Shown: positions 1 to 8,152 of the stretch, in pieces
Position numbering within the stretch: the first letter of the stretch is position 1
Layout: each line of letters begins with the position of its first letter
Assembly (NCBI GenBank): GCA_016280635.1
Contig: JAEEHC010000062.1
Span: forward strand, 1 to 46,745
Source: Erysipelotrichaceae bacterium
GTDB taxonomy: Bacteria > Bacillota_I > Bacilli_A > Erysipelotrichales > Erysipelotrichaceae
DNA: 46,745 bases
Reading direction: 5' to 3'
Translations under genes and position numbers: made by a program
The notes under the pieces: generated by a model
Told to the model about the DNA's origin: nothing
Databases searched by the model: none
What the model saw: the letters and a program-made list of their open reading frames with translations, nothing else

Positions 1-279
1 CTCACCGGGTTTCAGATACTTGATCTGCCAGCCCATTTCGGATTCCAGAGCGATCCAGGTAATGTAGTGGGCTTCCAGCATCGGATGGTCGACCTCACCG
101 ACTCTGACCTTGACCTTGTTGTCTTCAACTTCGACGAAGGGTACGTGTTTTTCCCGGGCACCGTCGGTAGTATTGGCAGTCAGCTCCTTCATTGGTTCTC
201 CGCAGCAATGCGGGATGCAGGTATGTTCCTCAATCATGGCAACCATGTTGCCGCACTTGGGGCAGCGATAAAGTTTCAT
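1..279 (-). CDS. dfx: Desulfoferrodoxin (superoxide reductase), 3' part cut by window edge
   Basis: The reverse strand reads 93 codons from an ATG at 279 with an AAAGAGG-type ribosome binding site just upstream. The N-terminus carries the desulforedoxin iron site: Cys6-x2-Cys9 and the vicinal pair Cys25-Cys26 followed by Gly. After it comes the superoxide reductase core, with KHVPF and the HPM...HYI segment that supplies histidine ligands to the second iron centre. The C-terminal Cys/His ligands lie beyond the window edge, so completeness cannot be judged. The family reduces superoxide to hydrogen peroxide in the cytoplasm of anaerobes, with electrons usually from rubredoxin; a protein with two rubredoxin domains is encoded at 33918-35921. 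The gene is divergent from ffh. Family assignment is secure; partner assignment is inference. Confidence 0.92.
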   Translation of the reverse strand, partial: MKLYRCPKCGNMVAMIEEHTCIPHCCGEPMKELTANTTDGAREKHVPFVEVEDNKVKVRVGEVDHPMLEAHYITWIALESEMGWQIKYLKPGE

Positions 280-310
280 TATTCAGACCTCTTTTCCTTT
301 TTATAATTCT

Positions 311-340
311 ATTTTACTCAATTAGGCGGCAGTGATACAA
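311..340 (-). promoter_or_regulatory. Candidate promoter for the desulfoferrodoxin gene
   Basis: On the minus strand a TTGTAT -35 (335-340) is followed after 18 nt by a TAAAAT -10 (311-316), about 30 nt ahead of the start codon. It lies in the divergent region shared with ffh, whose own -10 could be TATAAT at 342-347. Prediction by consensus only. Confidence 0.4.
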
Positions 341-385
341 ATATAATGATCAAAATATGCTAAAATATTCAGGGAGTGATAAATT

Positions 386-1702
386 ATGGCATTTGATTCA
401 TTAAGCAACCGGCTGACCGCAGCCTTCAAGCACATCGTCGGCAAGGATAAACTGACGGAAAAGAACATGAACGCGATGCTGCAGGAGATCCGCGTAGCTT
501 TACTGGAGGCGGATGTCAACTACGGTGTCGTTAAGACTTTCATTGAAACCTTACGCCAGAAGATGGTTGGCGTCCAGGTATCCCAGGCGCTTAACCCTTC
601 CGAGCAGGTCTACAAGATCGTCAGAGATGAGATCGTCAGGCTGCTGGGCGAATCCCAGTCACAGCTGGCCTACAAGCAGAATGGCATAACCGTCATCATG
701 GTAGTCGGTCTTCAGGGTACCGGTAAGACGACATCGGTCGCCAAGATCAGCAAGCTTATCCGTGATAAGGATGGCCGCAAACCGCTGATGATCGCTGCCG
801 ACATCATCCGTCCGGCTGCCATCGAACAGCTGCAGACCTTAGGTAAGCAGATCGATGTTGAAGTCTTTACTCTGGGAACACAGGTAAAGGCGGAAGAAGC
901 CGTCCGGCAGGGCTTGAAATATGCTCAGGACAAGGGATATGATACCGTACTGATCGATACCGCCGGCCGTCTGCACATCGACAAGGAACTGATGAATGAA
1001 CTGTCCGTGCTGAAGAAGAAATTCAAACCGGATGAGATCCTGCTGACTGTTGATGCCCTGACCGGTCAGGACATCGTCAATGTTGCCAAGAGTTTTGACG
1101 ACCTGCTCAATGTAACCGGACTGATCGTTACCAAGTTTGACTCCGATGCCCGGGGAGGCGGCGTGCTGTCCGTCAAGGCAGTCACTGATGTCTCCGTTAA
1201 GTTTGTCGGTACCGGTGAAAAGATTGATGACATCGACATCTTCTATCCCGACCGCATGGCTTCCCGCATTCTGGGCATGGGCGATCTGGATACTCTGATC
1301 GAAAAGGCTGCCAGCCAGCTCGATCAGGAAGCGGCTGCCCGCAGCATGCAGAATCTGATGAACGGCACCTTCTCCCTGGATGACATGCTGGTGCAGATGC
1401 GTCAGATGAACAAGCTTGGTCCTCTGAGCGGACTTTTGAAGATGCTGCCGGGAATGAATCAGTTTGCCTCGGTACTGGAAAATCAGGACACTGAGGGGGT
1501 AATGAAAACCTATGAAGCCATAATCTGTTCCATGACTCCCTATGAGCGCCGCCATCCCGGTGAACTGCGCAGCTCCCATAAGAACAGAATTGCCAAAGGC
1601 TCGGGAACATCGGTCTCTGATGTCAACAAGCTGATCAATTCCTTTGAACGCTCCGTCAAGATGATGGCGCAGATGGGCATGGGCAAATACCGCAAGTTCT
1701 GA
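386..1702 (+). CDS. ffh: Signal recognition particle protein Ffh (SRP54)
   Basis: This 438-residue GTPase binds signal peptides and 4.5S RNA and delivers ribosomes to FtsY for membrane protein insertion. The NG domain is seen first, with the P-loop GLQGTGKTT near residues 108-116, then DTAGR (G3) and TKFD (G4). A methionine-rich M domain follows, with MLPGMNQF and the C-terminal RIAKGSGTS motif that contacts SRP RNA. The length is normal for the family. The start is set by an AGGGAGTG ribosome binding site at 371-378. The usual Bacillota neighbour ylxM is not present upstream; a divergent desulfoferrodoxin gene is there instead. A hairpin at 1749-1775 probably ends the transcript. Confidence 0.98.
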   Translation: MAFDSLSNRLTAAFKHIVGKDKLTEKNMNAMLQEIRVALLEADVNYGVVKTFIETLRQKMVGVQVSQALNPSEQVYKIVRDEIVRLLGESQSQLAYKQNGITVIMVVGLQGTGKTTSVAKISKLIRDKDGRKPLMIAADIIRPAAIEQLQTLGKQIDVEVFTLGTQVKAEEAVRQGLKYAQDKGYDTVLIDTAGRLHIDKELMNELSVLKKKFKPDEILLTVDALTGQDIVNVAKSFDDLLNVTGLIVTKFDSDARGGGVLSVKAVTDVSVKFVGTGEKIDDIDIFYPDRMASRILGMGDLDTLIEKAASQLDQEAAARSMQNLMNGTFSLDDMLVQMRQMNKLGPLSGLLKMLPGMNQFASVLENQDTEGVMKTYEAIICSMTPYERRHPGELRSSHKNRIAKGSGTSVSDVNKLINSFERSVKMMAQMGMGKYRKF

Positions 1703-1748
1703 TAAATTCGGGAAAAGGCCTGTCCCCTTGCCAATATGGTGAATATGC

Positions 1749-1776
1749 AAACATCTGTCGCTTTGGCAGATGTTTT
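1749..1776 (+). terminator. Probable intrinsic terminator after ffh
   Basis: A 9-bp perfect stem (AAACATCTG 1749-1757 with CAGATGTTT 1767-1775) has a 9-nt loop. The following T run is short, so efficiency may be moderate. Confidence 0.5.
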
Positions 1777-1928
1777 CAGTTATCATTGATTGCATCAACA
1801 GCACCGGACAGAATTAAGCAGGGGCATGTTCAATCGAAAGATGATATGATAGATAATAATCATTGTCGACAGGCACTTTCCCTATTTGCCTGCATGAGCA
1901 GATTGATTTGAGTAAAGGAGATGGCGAG

Positions 1929-4052
1929 ATGAAAAAAAGCATCAGAAAGACGATAACAGCCGTTCTGATCATGGTGATTGTCGTAGCCGGTTTTCTGCCC
2001 GGGACAGTCCGAAAATCGGCAGCTGACCAGCAAGAATACGCGATAGTGGTTTCTGCCAAAGCCGGGGCTACGGAGATCTATGCGGCCGAAACCCTGCAGG
2101 AGTATCTGTATGAACTGAACGGCAGTATTTACCGGATCATCACGGATGATCAGCCTTTTGACGGTTTTGCTTTCTGTGTTGGCAATACCTCTCTTTACGA
2201 TACGGCAGCTGATCTGATGAACAAACCCGCTGATTCCTATGTCATTGCCCCGTTCAGCGGCGGCCTGGCTATCTTTGGGGCAGGCAGCCGGGGAACTCTC
2301 TATGGCGTTCATACCTTCCTGGAAGACTATTGCGGATACAAGTGCTATGGATGGTATCCGGTAATGGTGATGACTTCCGATAAGATGGAACTTCCGGAAG
2401 AGAAGATAGAATATACACCTTATTTTGAATATCGCAATACCGACTGGCGCAGCGGATGGATGGCAATTTATTCAGTTGCCCACAAGCTCAATGGCTGCTA
2501 CCAGACAGATATTGCCGAGATGGGTGGAAATATCCCTTATCTTGGCGGAGCCTGCCATACCCTCACAAATGTTTTCTGCTCAGCTGCGGAATACTTTGAA
2601 AGTCATCCGGAATACTTTGCCCTCCGCGATGGCCGCCGGGTATCCGGCCAGCTTTGCCTTACCAATGAAAGCGTATATGAAATCGTTCTGGCCGAGGTAT
2701 TGAGTCTTCTGGAAGCGCAGCATGATCCCAACGCGGACTTGCAGATCGTTGCACTGGAGCAGGCTGATAATCTGGATTATTGCGAATGTGAAAACTGCCG
2801 GGCTGTTGACGATGCCAACGGCTCCCATGCCGGTTCGCTGATCACCTTCGTCAACCGGATCGCTCAGGCCGTTGAGCAGGAAGGCTATGACAATGTCGTC
2901 TTTGATACCCTGGCCTATACCTATACCCGTAAGGCACCTTCTCAGGTCAGGCCAAGGGAAAATGTCAGCGTAAGGCTGTGCAGCTTTGAATGCTGCTTTT
3001 CCCATGCTTTGGATGATGCCGGCTGCCAGAGAAACAGGGAACTGATGGAGGACCTTGAACAGTGGTCGGAAATCTGTAACAGAATATATGTCTGGGATTA
3101 TACGACCAATTTCGCCTATACACTGGGCGTTTTCCCGGATTTCCATATCCTGCAGAAAAACATGCAGTGCTTTTATGAGCATGGCGTCAAAGGCGTCTAT
3201 GAGGAAGGCAACTATTATGTTGACCGCTGCGATACCGAATTCGGAGAACTCAGGACTTATCTGATCGCCGAACTGCTGGAAGACCCGTATTGCGAGTATG
3301 AGGAAAAAATGCTGGAATTCTGCCGCAATTATTATGGTGATGGCGGAGAATACATCAAGCTGGTCATTGATGAATATACGGCCTGCATAAGGGATCATGT
3401 GGACCTTTGCTGCCGGATGGGCGATACTTTCGCCATTGATGAAGCAGAAGCGGAAAAGATCGACCGGCTTTGGACGCTGGCTGAAGAGGCCTCAGGTGAT
3501 TCAGCGGATGCTCTGACCGCCATTGAACGCAGCAAGCTCTCCTGGCGTTATGTCAAGGCCGTACTGGGCTTAAGGGAATTCAGCGGAACACTTGCCGACA
3601 ACAGAGATGCCAGAAAAGCGCTGTACGATGATCTGATCGCCCATGATGTCAGGATGATCGATGAGTGGACCTGGATCGAAGAGGATTTCTCCGAATATGA
3701 GCTGATCCCGGTTGAAGAGTGGGAGTATGCCAGCCGTTTCTATTATCTGGTTTATGATCTCAATGGCGGTACGGATGGCCCGGAAAACCAATGGGCATTT
3801 GATGACATGATACCCGAGATCATTCCAAAGCGTAAGGGATATAAGTTTCTGGGCTGGGCAGACAGCGCTGAGGCGACTGTGCCGCGCTACCGTCCCGGAA
3901 GCAGAATAAGCATTGAAAACGACATGACTCTTTATGCCGTATGGAAACCGGATCACAGCCAGGATTACCGCATTAAGAAATTTCCCGGGATAATCGTCCC
4001 CATCAGAGCCGGCATCACTCTGGACAAAAAGGGCCTCAGTATCATCCGGTGA
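1929..4052 (+). CDS. Secreted DUF4838-type glycosidase-like protein with a C-terminal InlB-type repeat
   Basis: This is a 707-residue exported protein. The start at 1929 is chosen because AAAGGAG lies 8 nt upstream and it gives a clean signal peptide (MKKS..., hydrophobic stretch at residues 10-27); the frame also stays open upstream to 1863. Residues 40-150 resemble the N-terminal domain seen in alpha-glucuronidase/GH20-like enzymes. The central part (about 210-480) matches the DUF4838 pattern, including QLCLTN, CECENCRAVD, LAYTYTRK, RLCSFECCFSH and IYVWDYTTNF. About residues 600-678 form one InlB-B-type repeat (LVYDLNGG, GYKFLGW, LYAVWKP), an adhesive or spacer module of surface proteins. 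No LPXTG, SLH or C-terminal membrane helix is seen, so anchoring is unclear. Substrate and reaction are unknown; glycan binding or cleavage is inference. It interrupts the usual ffh-rpsP neighbourhood. Confidence 0.75.
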   Translation: MKKSIRKTITAVLIMVIVVAGFLPGTVRKSAADQQEYAIVVSAKAGATEIYAAETLQEYLYELNGSIYRIITDDQPFDGFAFCVGNTSLYDTAADLMNKPADSYVIAPFSGGLAIFGAGSRGTLYGVHTFLEDYCGYKCYGWYPVMVMTSDKMELPEEKIEYTPYFEYRNTDWRSGWMAIYSVAHKLNGCYQTDIAEMGGNIPYLGGACHTLTNVFCSAAEYFESHPEYFALRDGRRVSGQLCLTNESVYEIVLAEVLSLLEAQHDPNADLQIVALEQADNLDYCECENCRAVDDANGSHAGSLITFVNRIAQAVEQEGYDNVVFDTLAYTYTRKAPSQVRPRENVSVRLCSFECCFSHALDDAGCQRNRELMEDLEQWSEICNRIYVWDYTTNFAYTLGVFPDFHILQKNMQCFYEHGVKGVYEEGNYYVDRCDTEFGELRTYLIAELLEDPYCEYEEKMLEFCRNYYGDGGEYIKLVIDEYTACIRDHVDLCCRMGDTFAIDEAEAEKIDRLWTLAEEASGDSADALTAIERSKLSWRYVKAVLGLREFSGTLADNRDARKALYDDLIAHDVRMIDEWTWIEEDFSEYELIPVEEWEYASRFYYLVYDLNGGTDGPENQWAFDDMIPEIIPKRKGYKFLGWADSAEATVPRYRPGSRISIENDMTLYAVWKPDHSQDYRIKKFPGIIVPIRAGITLDKKGLSIIR

Positions 4053-4069
4053 TCTCTTGATCCGCTGTC

Positions 4070-4117
4070 CTGTCGCCGGGAAACGACAGAAGTATTATCC
4101 TGACGGCAGGAATAATT
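4070..4117 (+). other. Two hairpins between the DUF4838 gene and rpsP
   Basis: A CTGTCG/CGACAG stem (4070-4075 with 4084-4089) is followed by an ATTATCCTG...CAGGAATAAT imperfect stem (4094-4117). Neither has a T tract, so a transcription end here is possible but not shown. Confidence 0.3.
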
Positions 4118-4138
4118 ATGTCTGTTAAGTAAAAATGC

Positions 4139-4167
4139 TTGACAGGTCTTTTCCGTTAGGCTAATAT
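4139..4167 (+). promoter_or_regulatory. Strong vegetative promoter for the rpsP operon
   Basis: A perfect TTGACA -35 (4139-4144), a 17-nt spacer and a TAATAT -10 (4162-4167) lie about 30 nt before rpsP. This is the best consensus promoter in the window, as expected for a ribosomal protein operon. Confidence 0.85.
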
Positions 4168-4197
4168 ACTAGAGGAAAATAACAAAGAGGTATATTT

Positions 4198-4458
4198 ATG
4201 GTTAAGTTACGTTTAAAGAGAATGGGTGCCAAGAAGGCTCCGTCATACCGCATCGTTGCTGCTGATAGCAGAGCTCCGAGAGACGGTCGTTTCATTGAAA
4301 TCGTCGGTTTCTACAATCCGCGCACTAATCCGGCCGAAATCAAGATTGATGAAGAAAAGGCCCTGAAGTGGCTCGCTGCCGGCGCTCAGCCGTCTGACAC
4401 TGTCCGCTCCCTTTTATCAAAGCAGGGAATCATGAAGAAATTTCATGAGTCAAAGTAA
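4198..4458 (+). CDS. rpsP: 30S ribosomal protein S16
   Basis: This 86-residue protein has the S16 opening ([17 protein letters not shown]) and the characteristic [10 protein letters not shown] segment. S16 binds 16S rRNA early in 30S assembly. It follows a strong promoter and an AAAGAGG ribosome binding site, and khpA begins 5 nt after its stop, so the two are cotranscribed. Length and sequence are ordinary. Confidence 0.98.
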   Translation: MVKLRLKRMGAKKAPSYRIVAADSRAPRDGRFIEIVGFYNPRTNPAEIKIDEEKALKWLAAGAQPSDTVRSLLSKQGIMKKFHESK

Positions 4459-4463
4459 TTAAG

Positions 4464-4712
4464 ATGATTGACTACGAGAAGACTTTACTGGATTTGGTAA
4501 AACCAATGGTTGATGAACCGGAGAATGTCCGCGTTCAGACGATGGAAAGCGTCAACGAGAATGAGGTTCTGCTTTATGTGTATGCATCCAGCGTTGACAT
4601 TGCCAGACTTATTGGCCGCCAGGGTGCAATGGCCAGCAGCATCAGACAGATGATGTCCGTCTGCTCCTGCCTGGACAACAAGAAGATCACGATAAAGTTT
4701 GAATCATACTAG
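4464..4712 (+). CDS. khpA: KH-domain RNA-binding protein KhpA
   Basis: This 82-residue protein consists of a single type II KH domain with the GxxG loop IGRQG at about residues 50-54. KhpA (YlqC) binds RNA, often as a heterodimer with KhpB/Jag, and influences division and small-RNA biology in other Bacillota. It lacks a clear ribosome binding site and starts 5 nt after the rpsP stop, so it is likely translated by coupling. Its stop codon (4710-4712) lies on the 5' foot of a strong terminator hairpin. The rpsP-khpA-rimM-trmD order is conserved, supporting the call. Confidence 0.95.
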   Translation: MIDYEKTLLDLVKPMVDEPENVRVQTMESVNENEVLLYVYASSVDIARLIGRQGAMASSIRQMMSVCSCLDNKKITIKFESY

Positions 4713-4734
4713 GATGCTTGCAGCATCCTTTTTT
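4711..4734 (+). terminator. Intra-operon terminator or attenuator between khpA and rimM
   Basis: A 7-bp stem AGGATGC/GCATCCT (4711-4717, 4723-4729) with a TTGCA loop is followed directly by a T run to 4734. The rimM ribosome binding site GGAGG (4735-4739) begins at the very next base. No separate promoter is visible for rimM-trmD, so expression must come by readthrough, probably reducing their level relative to rpsP-khpA. Confidence 0.8.
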
Positions 4735-4745
4735 GGAGGTGGATC

Positions 4746-5246
4746 ATGGAACTAGTAAAAATCGGCATCATTGTCAATACCTTCGGCATCAGGGGGGAAC
4801 TGAAGATCAATCCCCTGACGGATTTTGCCGAGAAGCGCTTTAAGGCGGACCAGCAGCTTTACATCTGCAAGGATGAGAAGTTTGAACCGGTGGTAGTAAA
4901 GAGTTTCCGAATGCATAAGGGCTTTGCCCTGGTGCTGTTCCATGGCCTGGAGAACATCAATCTGGTGGAGAAGTACAAGAACTGCGAGATCTTCATTGCC
5001 AAGGACGATGTGCACAAGCTTAACAAGGGAGAGTATTACTACTTTGAGCTGAAGGGCTGCGCGGTTTATTCCGACAACAAGTTCATCGGTACGGTAAGCG
5101 GTGTAGACAGCGGCTATCAGACCATTCTGCGCATCGGCAACGATGAGGGCAAGCAGGTGCTGATTCCCTACGTTGACGCCTTCATCAAGAATGTGAACAT
5201 CGAAAACAAGCGCATTGACGTCAATGTCATCGAGGGCATGTTATGA
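4746..5246 (+). CDS. rimM: 16S rRNA processing protein RimM
   Basis: This 166-residue protein starts with the RimM signature (KIGIIVNTFGIRGELKI) and has a C-terminal PRC barrel (YYFELKGC, VLIPYVDAFIKNVNIE). RimM assists maturation of the 30S head with S19. A GGAGG site lies 6 nt upstream, immediately after the T tract of a terminator. The gene overlaps trmD by 4 nt (ATGA). Confidence 0.96.
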   Translation: MELVKIGIIVNTFGIRGELKINPLTDFAEKRFKADQQLYICKDEKFEPVVVKSFRMHKGFALVLFHGLENINLVEKYKNCEIFIAKDDVHKLNKGEYYYFELKGCAVYSDNKFIGTVSGVDSGYQTILRIGNDEGKQVLIPYVDAFIKNVNIENKRIDVNVIEGML

Positions 5247-5980
5247 GAATAAGGATCCTGACGATCTTTCCCGAGATGTTTGAGGGCTTTCTGAACACCT
5301 CGATCATCAAGAAGGCCCGCCTGAAGAATCTGATCGACATCGAGGTCGTCGATTTCCGGGCTTACTCAAAGGATCATTCCCACCGCGTTGATGACTATCC
5401 CTATGGCGGCGGTGCCGGGATGGTATTGATGTGTCAGCCGGTCCTTGACGCCCTCAAGGAGCATTCTGATGCCGGTTCCTACATCATGCTCACTTCCCCC
5501 ACCGGAAGAGTATTCAACCAGAAGATGGCTCATGAGCTGATGGAGAAGGATGACATCGTCATCATCTGCGGCCATTATGAGGGCTACGATGCCCGCATTT
5601 ACGATTATGTTGACCAGCAGGTCTCCATCGGAGACTATATCCTGACCGGCGGTGAACTGCCGGCAATGGTCATTACCGATACCCTGACCAGACTGGTTGA
5701 AGGGGTAATCACCGCTGATTCAATCGTTGATGAGTCGTTTGAAAACGGCTTGCTGGAATACAACCAGTACACCCGGCCGGAAGAATACGACGGCAAGAAG
5801 GTACCGGAAGTACTATTAAGCGGCCATCACGAAAACATCCGCAAGTACCGCCTTCGGGAGAGCCTGAAGCTTACCTACCTCAACCGTCCGGATCTGCTGG
5901 AAAACCGGGAAATGAGCAAAGAAGAAGAGCGGATGCTGGAAGACATCAAACTGGAACTGCAGGAGCAGGAGAATGGGTGA
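5243..5980 (+). CDS. trmD: tRNA (guanine37-N1)-methyltransferase TrmD
   Basis: This 245-residue SPOUT methyltransferase methylates G37 next to the anticodon, preventing +1 frameshifting. Hallmarks are YGGGAGMV near residues 53-60, the knot loop ICGHYEGYD, and SIGDYILTGGELP, which bind S-adenosylmethionine. Length is typical. Its start overlaps the rimM stop by 4 nt and its end overlaps the PAP2 gene by 8 nt, so all three are translationally coupled. Confidence 0.98.
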   Translation: MRIRILTIFPEMFEGFLNTSIIKKARLKNLIDIEVVDFRAYSKDHSHRVDDYPYGGGAGMVLMCQPVLDALKEHSDAGSYIMLTSPTGRVFNQKMAHELMEKDDIVIICGHYEGYDARIYDYVDQQVSIGDYILTGGELPAMVITDTLTRLVEGVITADSIVDESFENGLLEYNQYTRPEEYDGKKVPEVLLSGHHENIRKYRLRESLKLTYLNRPDLLENREMSKEEERMLEDIKLELQEQENG

Positions 5981-6920
5981 GATCTGGTTTTTTCCCTTTG
6001 AGGAACAGTTCATCATCTGGCTGCAGAGCTTGGGTGAAGGTACCGTTTTTCAGACCCTGCTGATCTGGCTTAACAGCCTGTTTTCCCTGTTTGGCGAAGC
6101 GCTGTTCTGCGTGCTGTTAATGGGGATGGTCTACTGGGGCTTTGACAAGAAGAAGGGTGAAGTGATCGGTCTGTCGCTGATCATGGCCAACGTATTCTGC
6201 CCGATGCTGAAAAACATCTTCCGGCGCTTAAGGCCGTTTGTGGTCAGCGATGAGATAGCCTGTCTGAGGGAAGTGGGCAACTACTCATTTCCTTCCGGCC
6301 ACTCCGCAAGCTGCGCCTCGGCCTATCCGGCGGCTGCCAATGAGTACCCAAAGGAAAAATGGCTGAAAAGTATTGCGGTGATCGTGCCGCTGCTGTGCGC
6401 ATTATCACGCAACTACCTGGGCGCTCACTGGCTGAGCGATGTCATCGTTGGCCTGGCTCTTGGCGCGCTGTCATTTGTACTGGTCGCTTATCTGCTGCAC
6501 TGTCACAATGACCATCTGGTCATTTATCTGGCATTCATTGGTTTTTCCCTGATCGGCTTGTTGTATTGCCACACCGATGACTATTTCACCTTTCTGGGCA
6601 TTCTGATCGGCTTTGCAGCCGGACGGATGTTTGAAGACAGATATGTCAGGTTTGCCAATACCGACAGATGGTATCTGGCTCTGATCAGAACCGCCGGCGC
6701 CGCGCTGGTCTATCTGGCCGGCAACGGTCTGCTCAAAATGGTGCTGGAAACGCTGGCTGAACCTGACAGCATCACGGGCTTATTATTGCGGACTGTCAGA
6801 TACGCAATTATGATCTTCACTGTCATCGGCGTATATCCGCTGGCATTCAGCTGTGAAGCGAAAATTGCTACCCGTTTTGGCATGATGAAAGATTTGAAAA
6901 ACGCGCGGAAAAGCCGGTAA
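5973..6920 (+). CDS. PAP2-family membrane phosphatase
   Basis: This 315-residue polytopic membrane protein contains the complete PAP2 catalytic signature: KNIFRRLRP, then FPSGHSAS, then SRNYLGAHWLSD. These motifs hydrolyse phosphate from lipid phosphates such as undecaprenyl pyrophosphate or phosphatidate, usually on the outer membrane face. About eight hydrophobic segments are apparent, extending well past the catalytic core, so it is longer than a minimal PAP2 enzyme. It overlaps trmD by 8 nt. Its substrate cannot be read from the sequence; a role in lipid carrier recycling is possible. It is not a usual member of the rpsP-rplS cluster. Confidence 0.88.
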   Translation: MGEIWFFPFEEQFIIWLQSLGEGTVFQTLLIWLNSLFSLFGEALFCVLLMGMVYWGFDKKKGEVIGLSLIMANVFCPMLKNIFRRLRPFVVSDEIACLREVGNYSFPSGHSASCASAYPAAANEYPKEKWLKSIAVIVPLLCALSRNYLGAHWLSDVIVGLALGALSFVLVAYLLHCHNDHLVIYLAFIGFSLIGLLYCHTDDYFTFLGILIGFAAGRMFEDRYVRFANTDRWYLALIRTAGAALVYLAGNGLLKMVLETLAEPDSITGLLLRTVRYAIMIFTVIGVYPLAFSCEAKIATRFGMMKDLKNARKSR

Positions 6921-6937
6921 ATGAGTGATATTTTCTG

Positions 6938-6966
6938 TTGATTATTGATTTTCCCTATGATAATAT
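6938..6966 (+). promoter_or_regulatory. Promoter for rplS
   Basis: TTGATT (6938-6943), a 17-nt spacer and TAATAT (6961-6966) precede rplS by about 80 nt, leaving a long leader. Confidence 0.65.
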
Positions 6967-6972
6967 AAATAG

Positions 6973-7045
6973 GCGTTAGCTGAGATAGTTCCGCTGACCA
7001 TCGGTTCATGAACTATTGAATAAAGGCATGGAAAAGGAGAAAGTT
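6973..7045 (+). promoter_or_regulatory. Candidate structured leader of rplS mRNA
   Basis: The untranslated region contains an ATAGTT/AACTAT stem (6985-6990 with 7011-7016) enclosing a CCG/CGG helix (6991-6993 with 7002-7004). L19 leaders that bind their own protein are known in Bacillota; whether this is one was not tested by covariance. Confidence 0.35.
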
Positions 7046-7396
7046 ATGAATTTGAATCTTGTTAAGCAGATTACCAAGGCCCAGATGAAGAACGACATCC
7101 CCTACTTCGAACCTGGCTGCACCGTAAAGGTACATGTCAAGATCAAGGAAGGCGACAAGACACGTATTCAGGTATTTGAAGGTGTTGTCATCGCAATCAA
7201 TGGTTCAGGCATTGCCGAGACCTTCTCTGTCAGAAAGATGAGCAGTGGCGTCGGCGTTGAAAGAACATTCCCAGTTCATTCACCAATCATTGATAAGATT
7301 GAAGTTGTTCGTTTTGGTAAGGTTAGAAGAGCCAAGCTCTACTACTTACGCGGCCGTTCTGGTAAAGCAAGCAGAATTGTTGAAAAACGCAGATAA
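7046..7396 (+). CDS. rplS: 50S ribosomal protein L19
   Basis: This 116-residue protein of standard length sits at the 30S-50S interface. It has the L19 pattern of an N-terminal helix, [30 protein letters not shown] and the C-terminal [15 protein letters not shown]. The start at 7046 is preferred over the in-frame upstream codon at 7016 because AAAAGGAG precedes it and it matches the family length. It is the first gene after its own promoter and is followed by a strong terminator that runs into lepB. Confidence 0.98.
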   Translation: MNLNLVKQITKAQMKNDIPYFEPGCTVKVHVKIKEGDKTRIQVFEGVVIAINGSGIAETFSVRKMSSGVGVERTFPVHSPIIDKIEVVRFGKVRRAKLYYLRGRSGKASRIVEKRR

Positions 7397-7418
7397 AAAA
7401 CTGGGAAACCAGTTTTTT
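7395..7418 (+). terminator. Strong terminator after rplS, abutting lepB
   Basis: A ten-base A-rich arm ending CTGG (7395-7404) pairs with CCAG plus a T tract (7409-7418) around a GAAA tetraloop. The lepB ribosome binding site AAGGAG starts 4 nt after it (7423). Readthrough would be needed for lepB unless an unseen promoter exists. Confidence 0.85.
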
Positions 7419-7434
7419 GTTTAAGGAGTGGAAT

Positions 7435-8058
7435 GTGGAAAAGCTGAAAATCAAGGTTGCCGATTTCTTCGGCACACTTATCCTGCGCATCATGATGAGC
7501 CTGGATGACATCATTGACCTGCTGGTAACCGGATTGATCACGGTAGCGGTCTGTTTCGTGATCACAACCTTTTTCTTCATGCCGGTACGTGTTGACGGTA
7601 CCAGCATGTATCCGACCATTGAAAACAAGTCAGTGGGCTTTTCCAGCATCATCTCCCGCCGGGTGGGAACCATCGAGCGCTTTGACATCGTGATCATCAG
7701 AATAAATGATGAAAAGGAAAATCTGGTCAAAAGAGTCGTGGGCTTACCGGGAGAGACCATCTGGTATGTCAATGATACTCTGTATGTCAATGGGGCACCG
7801 GTCAGCGAAGACTTCTTCGATCCGGTCTACACCCAACAGCAGAAAAACAAGTGGAACCGGGAGGATTTCACCGCCAATACCGATGTCATCACCCTGGCGG
7901 ATGATGAATATTACTGTCTTGGCGATAACCGCATCGTTTCCATTGACTCCCGCAGCTACGGTCCCTTCAAGCAGGATCAGATCCTGGCCAAGGGCATCTT
8001 CGTGCTCTGGCCCTTTGAGCACTTTGGCTCACCAAAGCCGGCAACTGCGCAGCAGTAA
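7435..8058 (+). CDS. lepB: Type I signal peptidase
   Basis: This 207-residue membrane protease removes signal peptides from exported proteins. One N-terminal membrane helix (about residues 30-50) precedes the catalytic Ser57 in GTSMYPT. The general base Lys99 lies in LVKRVVGLPGE, and the GDNR...DSRSYGP box is present. The GTG start at 7435 is chosen from AAGGAG 6 nt upstream; a TTG at 7417 in the same frame lies inside the terminator. Many exported proteins in this window are likely clients. A rplS-lepB-rbgA order occurs in other Bacillota. Confidence 0.95.
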   Translation: MEKLKIKVADFFGTLILRIMMSLDDIIDLLVTGLITVAVCFVITTFFFMPVRVDGTSMYPTIENKSVGFSSIISRRVGTIERFDIVIIRINDEKENLVKRVVGLPGETIWYVNDTLYVNGAPVSEDFFDPVYTQQQKNKWNREDFTANTDVITLADDEYYCLGDNRIVSIDSRSYGPFKQDQILAKGIFVLWPFEHFGSPKPATAQQ

Positions 8059-8061
8059 GTC

Positions 8062-8091
8062 AACTCCGCTGCATAAGCGGAGTTTTCTTTT
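8062..8091 (+). terminator. Terminator after lepB
   Basis: A nine-base-pair stem AACTCCGCT/AGCGGAGTT (8062-8070 with 8076-8084) with a 5-nt loop is followed by TTCTTTT. Confidence 0.85.
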
Positions 8092-8152
8092 GGGAAAACA
8101 GGCAGTTCAGTTATGATAAAATATATATTGTATTATTGCTGAGGAAAGAAAA

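Noticed and set aside
839-1804. 321-codon open frame antisense to ffh
   Set aside because: It mirrors a highly conserved gene, has no ribosome binding site and encodes no recognisable motif.
2580-3398. 272-codon antisense frame in the DUF4838 gene
   Set aside because: The sense strand has a signal peptide and domain motifs; the antisense product has none.
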